Assembly (NCBI RefSeq): GCF_017592395.1
Contig: NZ_JAGFOU010000014.1
Coordinates: 24,467-88,466 of the forward strand
From: Actinomyces bowdenii
GTDB lineage: Bacteria; Actinomycetota; Actinomycetes; Actinomycetales; Actinomycetaceae
Reading direction: 5' to 3'
Length of the DNA stretch: 64,000 nt
The translations under genes were made by a program, and so were the position numbers. The notes below the pieces were generated by a model. That model did not search any database. It was not told the DNA's origin and was given only the letters and a program-made list of their open reading frames with translations. Of the stretch, positions 24,103-31,851 are shown one piece after another. Each line of letters starts with the position of its first letter. The first letter of the stretch is position 1.

Positions 24103-25128
24103 TCAGCCGCGCAGGCGCTCGAGCTCCTCGACCAGCTGGGGGACGACCTCGGCGACATCGCCGATGACGCCGTAGTCGGCCATCTCCAGGATCGGCGCCT
24201 CGGAGTCGTCGGTGATGGCCACGATGGTGCCGGCTCCCTGGATGCCGGAGGTGTGGTGGATGGCGCCAGAGACCCCCAGGCCGATGTACAGGCGCGGGGA
24301 GATCGTCTCCCCGGTCTGGCCGATCTGGGCGCTGCGCTCGATCCATCCCTCGTCGCAGGCCACGCGCGTGGCGCCCACGGCCGCCCCCAGCGGGTCGGCC
24401 AGGGAGCGGACCAGGGCGAAGTCGCCGTCGACCCCGCGGCCCCCGACGACGACGGTGCGGGCCTCGGACAGGGACGGGCCCGCGGCCGCGGCGGCCTCCT
24501 CGTGGGAGACCAGCTCGACGGCGGCGGCCTCCGGGCTGAGGACAACCTCGAGCGGCTCGGGAGCCGGCAGGGGACGGCCCTCATCCGCAACGGCATCCAC
24601 GGTGCCGGGGCGCAGGCAGATGATGGGGGTCCCCTGGGCACTGGGCGCCACGGTGACGGTGGTGGCCCAGGAGCCGGACAGGACCAGCTTGGAGGCGTGC
24701 AGCTCGCCGTCCACGGCGCTGAGCTCGGTGGCGTCCGAGACGCAGGCGGAGTCCAGGGCGATGGCGGCCCGGCCCGCCGCCTCCTTGCCGCGGTAGTCGC
24801 TGACCACCAGGATGACGCCGGGGGCCACCTGCCTGGCCGCGGCCACCAGGGCATCGGCGGTGGGGGCCGCCAGGGCGGCCGGCATCCCCTGGGCGATGTC
24901 GGCCACCAGGAGGCGGTCGGCGCCGGCGGCCGCCAGGGCCCGGGCGGCCTCGGGGCCGGGCTGGGCCAGGACCAGGGCGACGACCTGGCTGCTGGTCAGG
25001 GCCCGGGCGGCGGTGAGCAGCTCCAGGGCGGGACCGGTGGGCAGGCCGGGGCCGGCGTCCCGGCCCGCGCTGCCGGGGGCGCCGATGGGCTCCAGGTCGG
25101 CCAGGACGAGGACGGGGGAATCGATCAT
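24103..25128 (-). CDS. etfA: electron transfer flavoprotein subunit alpha
   Basis: A 341-residue FAD-binding subunit. The C-terminal FAD domain is clear: GGRGVDGDF, GATRVACDEGWIERSAQIGQ, TGETISPRLYIGLGVSGAIH and GTIVAITDD. It pairs with EtfB, encoded 156 bp upstream, to pass electrons from dehydrogenases to the respiratory chain or another acceptor. ATG 25128 was chosen over an in-frame TTG eight codons earlier. No acyl-CoA dehydrogenase or fixCX gene is in the window, so the electron donor is unknown. Confidence 0.95.
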   Translation of the reverse strand: MIDSPVLVLADLEPIGAPGSAGRDAGPGLPTGPALELLTAARALTSSQVVALVLAQPGPEAARALAAAGADRLLVADIAQGMPAALAAPTADALVAAARQVAPGVILVVSDYRGKEAAGRAAIALDSACVSDATELSAVDGELHASKLVLSGSWATTVTVAPSAQGTPIICLRPGTVDAVADEGRPLPAPEPLEVVLSPEAAAVELVSHEEAAAAAGPSLSEARTVVVGGRGVDGDFALVRSLADPLGAAVGATRVACDEGWIERSAQIGQTGETISPRLYIGLGVSGAIHHTSGIQGAGTIVAITDDSEAPILEMADYGVIGDVAEVVPQLVEELERLRG

Positions 25129-25284
25129 GAGGATCAGCTTCTTTCTCAACACGGTGCGGGCCCTATCGCCGGGGCCGGTGGCCGGCCCGCTCGGCGGGGC
25201 AGTGATGGGGGTGGGACGGGGATGCGGTCCTCGGGCCCGACCGGAACAGCGGGTGCCGGACCGGCGTCCTGGGGCCCGCGGGCC

Positions 25285-26049
25285 TCAGGCCAGGGAGTTG
25301 TCCACCAGCCAGGCGGCCAGCTCGCGGCCGGCCTGGCCGGCGTCGGTGCGGATGATGCCGGCCTGGCGCGCGGGCCGCTGACTGGTCCGGCTGACGGCGA
25401 GGACCTCACGGGCCTGCGGCGCGATGCCCAGCTCGCCCAGGTCCCAGACCTCCACGGGCTTCTTCTTGGCGGCGCGCATGGCGGCGAAGTTGGGGTAGCG
25501 CGGCTCATTGGCCTGGTCGGTGACCGAGACCAGGGCGGGCAGGGGGGCGCGCAGCTGCTCGCGGGCGGTGCCCACCGTGCGGGTGATCGACACCGAGGCC
25601 GAGTCCTCCACCGCCACCTCGTGGGCCAGGGTCAGGGCGGGCACCCCCAGGGCGGCGGCCAGGGCCCCGGGGAGCATGGAGGTCAGGGCGTCCAGGGAGG
25701 CCATGCCCGTGATGACCAGGTCCACCTCTCCGATGCGCTCGATGGCGGCGGCCAGGGTGCGGGCCGTGGTGACCACATCAGCGCCGGCCAGGCCCTCGTC
25801 AGTGACGACGACGCCGCGCTCGGCGCCCATCTGCAGGGCCCGGCGCACGCCGTCCTCGGCGTCCTCGGGGCCCATGGTCAGGGCGATGACCTCACCGTCA
25901 TGCTCCTCGGCCAGGCCGACCGCGGCCTCCACCGCGTTCTCGTCGAGCTCGTTGAGGACGTCCTCCTCGCCGCGGACCAGGCGGCCGTCCTCCAGACGGC
26001 GCTCGGACTGCAGGTCGGGGACGTGCTTGATGCAGACCACGATTTTCAT
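25285..26049 (-). CDS. etfB: electron transfer flavoprotein subunit beta
   Basis: A 254-residue AMP-binding subunit starting MKIVVCIKHVPD. It shows ENAVEAAVGLAEEHDGEVIALTMG and, near residue 120, the family signature around DLVITGMASLDALTSMLPGALA. It forms the heterodimer with EtfA. It is divergent from glgX across a 232-bp gap that must contain both promoters. Confidence 0.95.
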   Translation of the reverse strand: MKIVVCIKHVPDLQSERRLEDGRLVRGEEDVLNELDENAVEAAVGLAEEHDGEVIALTMGPEDAEDGVRRALQMGAERGVVVTDEGLAGADVVTTARTLAAAIERIGEVDLVITGMASLDALTSMLPGALAAALGVPALTLAHEVAVEDSASVSITRTVGTAREQLRAPLPALVSVTDQANEPRYPNFAAMRAAKKKPVEVWDLGELGIAPQAREVLAVSRTSQRPARQAGIIRTDAGQAGRELAAWLVDNSLA

Positions 26050-26215
26050 GTGCCAAGGCTGCCATAAACCGCTCCCCGCCCTGGTGAGCGCTGCATCACC
26101 TGCAGCGCTCCACTCCGGGGCCCGGGCAGGCCCCGGGGGCCGCCTCCGCACCGCGGCGGGCCCCGGCAGGCCGCGCGGGCGACGGCCCGCGCCCCTGGCA
26201 GGGCCCCGGAGGGCG

Positions 26216-26275
26216 AGACAGAGTGAGACCTCACTGTCTGAGCGGTTGGTATCCCTCGACCAAGCCCAGGACAAT
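26216..26275 (+). promoter_or_regulatory. glgX promoter with upstream bulged hairpin
   Basis: TTGGTA (26246-26251) and GACAAT (26270-26275) are 18 bp apart. The -10 ends 6 bp before the glgX ATG at 26282, so glgX is probably leaderless. Just upstream, AGACAGagTGAG (26216-26227) can pair with CTCACTGTCT (26230-26239) with a two-base bulge, a possible regulator site. Confidence 0.45.
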
Positions 26276-26281
26276 GGGCCT

Positions 26282-28609
26282 ATGCCCACCACGCCCCATG
26301 CGCTGACTCCCGCCCCGCGCGCCGAGCACGACGCCTCAGCCCGCCACGCCTTCGGGGCAGTGCTCACCGGGGACGGCGCGGACTTCGTGGTGCACGCCGC
26401 CCACGCCTCGGCGGTGGACCTGTGCCTGCTCACCACCGACGCGCAGGGCCGGGTCGTCGAGGAGACCCGGATCGGCATGCACGGCCCCCGCCGGGGCACC
26501 TGGGGGGCGCATGTGCCCGGCGTTCGCGCCGGGCAGCGCTACGGCTACAGGGTCCACGGCCAGTGGGCGCCCCACGAGGGCCTGCTCCACAACCCGCGCA
26601 AGCTCCTGCTGGACCCCTACGCCCGCGCCCTGGACGGGCGGGTGGAGCTGGGCCCCGAGATCTACGCCCACGAGGTCACCGAGGGGCTCTCCCCCATCGG
26701 CGAGGACTGGCGGCCCTCCAGCCTCGACTCCGCCGGGAGCACCGCCCTGGGGGTGGTCACCGGGCAGGGCTTCGCCGTCGTCCCCGGCCCCCGCATCCCC
26801 CGCGAGCGCACCATCGTCTACGAGGCCCACGTCAAGGGCCTGACCCACGACCTTCCCGGCGTCCCCGAGCACCTGCGCGGCACCTATGCGGGCCTGGCCC
26901 ACTCCGCCACCGTGGAGCACCTCAAGAAGCTGGGCGTGACGACCATCGAGCTGCTGCCCATCCACGCGGCCTTCACCGAGCCCTTCCTGACCAGGAAGGG
27001 CCTGACGAACTACTGGGGCTACTCCACCCTCAGCTACTTCGCGCCCGAGCCCTCCTACGCCACGGCCGCCTCCCAGGCGGCCGGCCCCCAGGCGGTGCTC
27101 GACGAGGTGCGCGGCATGGTCTCGATCCTGCACGAGGCGGGCCTGGAGGTCATTCTCGACGTCGTCTACAACCACACCTGCGAGGGCGGCATGGACGGGC
27201 CGAGCCTGAGCCTGCGGGGACTGGACAACCTGGACTACTACCTGCACGGCCCCCACCGGCCCGCCCAGTACGTGGATGTCACCGGCACGGGGAACACGGT
27301 GGACTTCCGCTCCTCCCGGGCCGTCCAGCTGGCCCTGGACTCGCTGCGGTACTGGGCCGGCGAGGTGGGCGTGGACGGCTTCCGCTTCGACCTGGCCGTG
27401 ACCCTGGGGCGCCACGCCTCGGAGTTCTCCTCGCGCCACCCGCTGCTGGTGGCCATGGCCTGCGATCCGATCCTCAGCGGGGTCAAGCTCATCACCGAGC
27501 CCTGGGATGTGGGGCCGGGGGGCTGGCGCACCGGCCAGTTCCCCGAGCCCTTCCAGGACTGGAACGACCACTTCCGGGACACGGTGCGCTCCTTCTGGCT
27601 GCATGACGCCTCGGAGATGTCCAAGGGCCGCCTGGGCTCGGACCTGCGGGATCTGGCCACCCGCCTGGCGGGCAGCGCGGACCTGTTCGGCTACGGGGAG
27701 TACCCCGGTGGGCGCGGGCCGCTGGGGTCGGTCAACTTCATCACCGCCCATGACGGCTTCTCCCTGCGCGACCTGGTTTCCTACGATCACAAGCACAACC
27801 TGGCCAACAAGGAGGACAACCGGGACGGCTCCAACAACAACCGCTCCTGGAACCACGGGCACGAGGGGCCGGTGGTCGAGGGGATGAACCAGGGGCCCAT
27901 CGAGGTGCTGCGGCGCCGCTCCATGCGCAACATGATGGGCACGCTGCTGCTGAGCGCCGGCACTCCCATGCTCACGGGCGGCGATGAGTTGGGCCGCACC
28001 CAGCAGGGCAACAACAACTGCTACTGCCAGGACTCCCCGCTGTCCTGGGTGGACTGGGACCTGGAGACCTGGCAGCGGGACATGGTGGCCACCACCCGCT
28101 TCCTCATCCACATGCGCCACGCCCATCCGGTGGTCCGGCCCGACCGCTTCGCCACGGGCCAGGTCCTGGAGGGAGACACGATCCCCGATCTGTCCTGGTT
28201 CGGCGGGAACGGGGAGCAGATCGACGCCGTCTCCTGGCACGACCCGCACGTCCGGGTGGTCCAGATGCTGCGCTCGGGCCGCCCCTGGGATGATCAGGAC
28301 CTCCTGGTCATCGTCAACGGCTCCCTGGACCAGGCCGAGGTGGTCCTGCCCGACGCGCACGGCACGGACTGGCACCTGGCCTGGGACTCCTCCTGGTCGA
28401 CTCCCCAGCCCCACACCTCCCCCTTCTCCCTGGCGCGCCGGGTCAGCCGCCCCTCCCCCGAGCCGGGCACGCCGGCCGCGCCCGTGGGCACCACCAACTG
28501 CCGCCAGGACCGCCCCGGGGATGTCACCTCCCTGGACGCGCTGTCCCTGCGGGTCTACTTCTCGGGCGAGCCGCTGGAGTCCCTGGCCCCCTCCGGGCCC
28601 ATGGCCTGA
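26282..28609 (+). CDS. glgX: glycogen debranching enzyme
   Basis: A 775-residue GH13 isoamylase-type enzyme that cleaves alpha-1,6 branches of glycogen, preferring those shortened by phosphorylase. An N-terminal CBM48-like domain (about residues 20-110) precedes the TIM barrel. Catalytic motifs are visible: VDGFRFDLAVTLGR (nucleophile Asp), ITEPWDVG (acid Glu), FITAHDGFSLRDLV (third Asp) and VVYNHTCEGG. The start has no ribosome site but a -10 at leaderless distance. It opens the alpha-glucan region and acts with GlgP in breakdown. Confidence 0.95.
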   Translation: MPTTPHALTPAPRAEHDASARHAFGAVLTGDGADFVVHAAHASAVDLCLLTTDAQGRVVEETRIGMHGPRRGTWGAHVPGVRAGQRYGYRVHGQWAPHEGLLHNPRKLLLDPYARALDGRVELGPEIYAHEVTEGLSPIGEDWRPSSLDSAGSTALGVVTGQGFAVVPGPRIPRERTIVYEAHVKGLTHDLPGVPEHLRGTYAGLAHSATVEHLKKLGVTTIELLPIHAAFTEPFLTRKGLTNYWGYSTLSYFAPEPSYATAASQAAGPQAVLDEVRGMVSILHEAGLEVILDVVYNHTCEGGMDGPSLSLRGLDNLDYYLHGPHRPAQYVDVTGTGNTVDFRSSRAVQLALDSLRYWAGEVGVDGFRFDLAVTLGRHASEFSSRHPLLVAMACDPILSGVKLITEPWDVGPGGWRTGQFPEPFQDWNDHFRDTVRSFWLHDASEMSKGRLGSDLRDLATRLAGSADLFGYGEYPGGRGPLGSVNFITAHDGFSLRDLVSYDHKHNLANKEDNRDGSNNNRSWNHGHEGPVVEGMNQGPIEVLRRRSMRNMMGTLLLSAGTPMLTGGDELGRTQQGNNNCYCQDSPLSWVDWDLETWQRDMVATTRFLIHMRHAHPVVRPDRFATGQVLEGDTIPDLSWFGGNGEQIDAVSWHDPHVRVVQMLRSGRPWDDQDLLVIVNGSLDQAEVVLPDAHGTDWHLAWDSSWSTPQPHTSPFSLARRVSRPSPEPGTPAAPVGTTNCRQDRPGDVTSLDALSLRVYFSGEPLESLAPSGPMA

Positions 28610-28709
28610 GCCCCTCCGCCCGCCCGGTCCGCCCGGGCCTCCCCGGCGAGCCGGCACTGCCTCGGTAGCATGTCGGGGCCCGTCGTCACGACCTCATGAG
28701 CCGAGCACT

Positions 28710-30428
28710 ATGCGACACACCTTGCAGCGAGCCTGGGATCATCTGAGCCCCGACCCCACCGGCATGGTCCTGGGGGCCCTGTTCTTCATCCTTGCCCTCA
28801 CCCCCTCCCTGCTGCCGCGCGACATCCTCTTCCAGGGGGTCGCCTGCGGGCTGTGCGCCGCCAACGGGCACCTGCTGGGGGTGTGGCTGTCCTGGAACTG
28901 GCGCACCTGGACGCGTCCCCTGGCGGAGGCCCTGTGGGCCTCCAGCGGCCGGAGCCTGCCGGTGTGGGTTCCCCGGTGGCGCCGGCGCGTCGAGGTGGCC
29001 ATCACCGCCGCCGTCATCCTGGGCCTCAACGGGATCCTGCTGCTGGCGGTGTCCTGGCAGCGGCAGGTCGCGGCCCTGACCGACTCCCAGGCCTACACCC
29101 CGGCCCAGTACCTGCTGGTCTTCCCGGTGGGCTTCGGCCTGTGGCTGGCCCTGGTGGCGGTGGGGCGGGCGGTCCTGCGGCTGGAGGCCAGGCTGCGCTC
29201 CTGGCTGCCGGGGCGCCTGCCCGCGCCGGCTCGCTCGATCTTCTCCTGGGCCCTGGTCCTGGTGCTCGTCTTCGCCGTGGTCAACCACGCGATCCCCGGC
29301 GCCATCGGGCGGGGCGCGGAGGCCGCCTTCTCGGTGCGCAACGACGCCGAGCCCCCGTCGGTGGTGCGGCCCACGGGCCCCGAGCGCTCGGGCTCGCCGG
29401 ACTCGGCGGTGCCCTGGGAGACCCTGGGCGCCTACGGCAAGCGCTTCGTGGGGCGGGGGCTCAGCGCCCAGGGGCTCCAGGAGGTCACCGCGCGCCCCGC
29501 CACCGAGCCGATCCGGGTCTATGCGGGCCTCAAGAGCGCGAGCAGCGATGAGGAGGTGGCCGCCCTGGTGGTCGAGGAGCTCGAGCGCACCGGCGCCGCC
29601 CAGCGCTCGGCGGTGATGATCGCCCCCACCACGGGCACCGGCTGGGTGGACCCGGTGGCGGCGATGTCCCTGGAGCTGCTCTACGACGGCGATACGGCCA
29701 TCGCCGCGGCGCAGTACTCCTACCTTCCCTCCTTCGTCCAGTTCATCGCCGACACCGACCGGCCGCGCAGCGGGGGCCGGGCGCTGGTGGACGCCGTCGT
29801 CCAATGGTGGCGGGCCCTGCCCGCCGACGACCGGCCCCGGCTGCTGCTCTACGGGGAGTCCCTGGGGGTGCTGGCCGGGGAGGCGGCCTTCAAGGACCTG
29901 GCCGATGTGCTCAACAGCGTCGACGGCGTGCTGTGGGTGGGTCCGCCCAACTCCTCGCGCCTATGGCGCGACTTCGTCACCCGCCGGGACCCGGGCACCC
30001 GGGAGGCGGCCCCGGTGTACTCCGCGGGCATGACGGTGCGCTTCGCCCAGGACAGCCGGCAGGTCGAGTCCTTCCTGGGCGATGAGGACTGGGGGGATCA
30101 GCGCATCCTCTACATCCAGCACGCCAGCGACCCGGTGGTGTGGTGGTCGCCCGACCTGGTGGGCCAACGGCCGGACTGGCTGTGGGAGGAGCCGGGGGCC
30201 GACCGTTCCCCCGCCATGCACTGGATGCCCTACATCACCTTCCTCCAGGTCTCCGCCGACCTGCCGCGGGCGATGAACGTCCCGCCCGGGCACGGCCACC
30301 GCTACGGCACCGAGATCCTCGACGGCCTGGCACTGGTGGCCAATGAGCCCGCCTTCACCCCCGAGCGCGTGGCCCGGGCCCGCCAGGAGCTCCTGACCGC
30401 CATGGGCACCCAGCCCGCCGACGACTGA
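28710..30428 (+). CDS. membrane-anchored alpha/beta hydrolase
   Basis: A 572-residue protein with four or five N-terminal membrane spans (about residues 15-200) and a C-terminal alpha/beta-hydrolase domain. The nucleophile elbow is LYGESLGV, with a later HASDPVVWWSPDL segment containing candidate Asp and His residues. It resembles the actinobacterial family with an N-terminal membrane domain fused to an alpha/beta-hydrolase catalytic domain. It probably acts on lipids or esters at the membrane, but the substrate is unknown. ATG 28710 was chosen because the long upstream frame is only a shadow of glgX. Confidence 0.8.
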   Translation: MRHTLQRAWDHLSPDPTGMVLGALFFILALTPSLLPRDILFQGVACGLCAANGHLLGVWLSWNWRTWTRPLAEALWASSGRSLPVWVPRWRRRVEVAITAAVILGLNGILLLAVSWQRQVAALTDSQAYTPAQYLLVFPVGFGLWLALVAVGRAVLRLEARLRSWLPGRLPAPARSIFSWALVLVLVFAVVNHAIPGAIGRGAEAAFSVRNDAEPPSVVRPTGPERSGSPDSAVPWETLGAYGKRFVGRGLSAQGLQEVTARPATEPIRVYAGLKSASSDEEVAALVVEELERTGAAQRSAVMIAPTTGTGWVDPVAAMSLELLYDGDTAIAAAQYSYLPSFVQFIADTDRPRSGGRALVDAVVQWWRALPADDRPRLLLYGESLGVLAGEAAFKDLADVLNSVDGVLWVGPPNSSRLWRDFVTRRDPGTREAAPVYSAGMTVRFAQDSRQVESFLGDEDWGDQRILYIQHASDPVVWWSPDLVGQRPDWLWEEPGADRSPAMHWMPYITFLQVSADLPRAMNVPPGHGHRYGTEILDGLALVANEPAFTPERVARARQELLTAMGTQPADD

Positions 30429-30462
30429 GGCGCCCCGACCGCGGATCGAGGGGGCGGGCGCG

Positions 30463-30529
30463 GGATGCGGGGGCGGGGCGCAGAGGGCGGGTGCGGGGTC
30501 GTCGCACGGCGCGCCCCGCACCCGCATCC
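30463..30529. repeat. imperfect inverted repeat, hairpin family A copy 3
   Basis: GGATGCGGGGGCGGGGCG (30463-30480) pairs with its reverse complement at 30512-30529 with a single mismatch. An inner GCGGGTGCGGGG can also pair with the right arm over 12 bp. The GGATGCGRGKGCGGGG module also occurs in the copy at 7528-7588. It lies between the hydrolase gene and trpS. Confidence 0.7.
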
Positions 30530-30598
30530 TGGATTCCGCGCACCTGTGCGCCGCGGGGCGAGGCCGCGCCAGGCGGTGGGGCTCGAGCGGCGCGCGGC

Positions 30599-30610
30599 TA
30601 GGATGTGCCC
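30599..30610 (+). promoter_or_regulatory. leaderless promoter -10 of trpS
   Basis: TAGGAT (30599-30604) is followed by six bases and the trpS ATG at 30611, a TANNNT-N6-ATG leaderless arrangement. No ribosome-binding site is seen. The in-frame GTG at 30605 would start inside the spacer and is disfavoured. Confidence 0.55.
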
Positions 30611-31726
30611 ATGACTCAGACCCCGACCTCGGCCGAGGAGGCCCTGGCCACCGCCACCAACGAGGCCTCCCTGGCCCGCTCCATCGCCCGCTCGGCGCAG
30701 ATCGAGGCCGATATCGCCGTCAACCCCGGGCGCTACCGGATGCTCACCGGGGTGCGCCCCACCGGGCACATGCACCTGGGCCACTACTTCGGCACGATGC
30801 ACTCCTGGCAGCCCATCCAGGACGCGGGCGTGGAGACCTGGATCCTGGTGGCCGACTACCAGGTCATCACCGACCGCGACTCCGTGGGCCCCATCCGCGA
30901 GCGCGTCATGTCCCTGGTGGCCGACACCCTGGCGGTGGGCGTGGACCCCCGGCGCTCGACGATCTTCGCGCACTCGGGGGTGGCGGCCGCCAACCAGCTC
31001 ATGCTGCCCTTCCTGTCCCTGGTCACCGAGTCCGAGCTGCACCGCAACCCCACGGTCAAGGCCGAGCTGGAGGCCGCCGACGGGCGCGCCATGACCGGCC
31101 TCATGCTCACCTACCCGGTCCACCAGGCCGCCGATATCCTCTTCTGCCAGGCCAATCTGGTCCCGGTGGGCAAGGACCAGCTCCCCCACCTGGAGCAGGC
31201 CCGGCTCATCGCCCAGCGCTTCGACAAGCGCTACGGCCGGGCGGTCGAGGACCACCCGGTCTTCCGCCGCCCCGAGGCCCTGCTCAGCGAGGCGCCCCTG
31301 CTGCTGGGCCTGGATGGGGAGAAGATGAGCAAGTCGCGGCGCAACACCATCGAGCTGCGCATGAGCGCCGATGAGACCGCCAAGCTGCTGAAGAAGGCCA
31401 AGACCGACTCCGAGCGGGTCATCACCTACGACCCCGCCGCCCGCCCCGAGGTCTCCAACCTGCTCATGCTGGCCTCCCTGTGCGGGGCCGGGGCCCCGCA
31501 GCAGATCGCCGATTCCATCGGCGACGGCGGGGCGGGGGCGCTCAAGGCGCTGGTCACCGAGGCGGTCAACGAGTTCTTCGCCCCCATCCGGGCCCATCGC
31601 GCCGAGCTGGTGGCCGACGAGGGCCACCTGTCCCAGGTGCTGGCCCAGGGCACGCAGCGGGCCCGCGAGGTCGCGCAGGCCACGCTCGACGACGTGCGCA
31701 CCGCCATGGGCATGGACTACGCCTGA
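30611..31726 (+). CDS. trpS: tryptophanyl-tRNA synthetase
   Basis: A 371-residue class I synthetase that charges tRNA-Trp. The HIGH-type motif is TGHMHLGH (residues 51-58) and the KMSKS loop is exact (about residue 236, in LDGEKMSKSRRN). An N-terminal extension of about 40 residues precedes the Rossmann fold, making it longer than the common 330-340 residues. It stands alone between the hydrolase gene and glgE. Confidence 0.96.
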   Translation: MTQTPTSAEEALATATNEASLARSIARSAQIEADIAVNPGRYRMLTGVRPTGHMHLGHYFGTMHSWQPIQDAGVETWILVADYQVITDRDSVGPIRERVMSLVADTLAVGVDPRRSTIFAHSGVAAANQLMLPFLSLVTESELHRNPTVKAELEAADGRAMTGLMLTYPVHQAADILFCQANLVPVGKDQLPHLEQARLIAQRFDKRYGRAVEDHPVFRRPEALLSEAPLLLGLDGEKMSKSRRNTIELRMSADETAKLLKKAKTDSERVITYDPAARPEVSNLLMLASLCGAGAPQQIADSIGDGGAGALKALVTEAVNEFFAPIRAHRAELVADEGHLSQVLAQGTQRAREVAQATLDDVRTAMGMDYA

Positions 31727-31839
31727 GCGCGGCCCCGGCGTGGGCCCGGGCCGGGCGGGCTCGACCTGCGACCGCCCCGGGCCCGCGCCGGACCGACACC
31801 CGACTGGCGGCATCGGTCCCCGGATGCCCCGGGGCCGGG

Positions 31840-31851
31840 TAGGCTGTCCCT
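31840..31851 (+). promoter_or_regulatory. leaderless promoter -10 of glgE operon
   Basis: TAGGCT (31840-31845) followed by six bases and GTG at 31852 repeats the leaderless pattern of nifS and trpS. It would drive the coupled glgE-treS-mak genes. Confidence 0.55.

Noticed and set aside
26336..28657. 773-residue minus-strand frame
   Set aside because: Antisense shadow of glgX; low-complexity Gly/Gln/Val composition.
30300..30543. Minus-strand frames starting MRVRG or MRGIQDAG, similar to other MRVRG starts near 7590 and 23070
   Set aside because: The shared N-termini are translations of the intergenic hairpin family, not homologous proteins.
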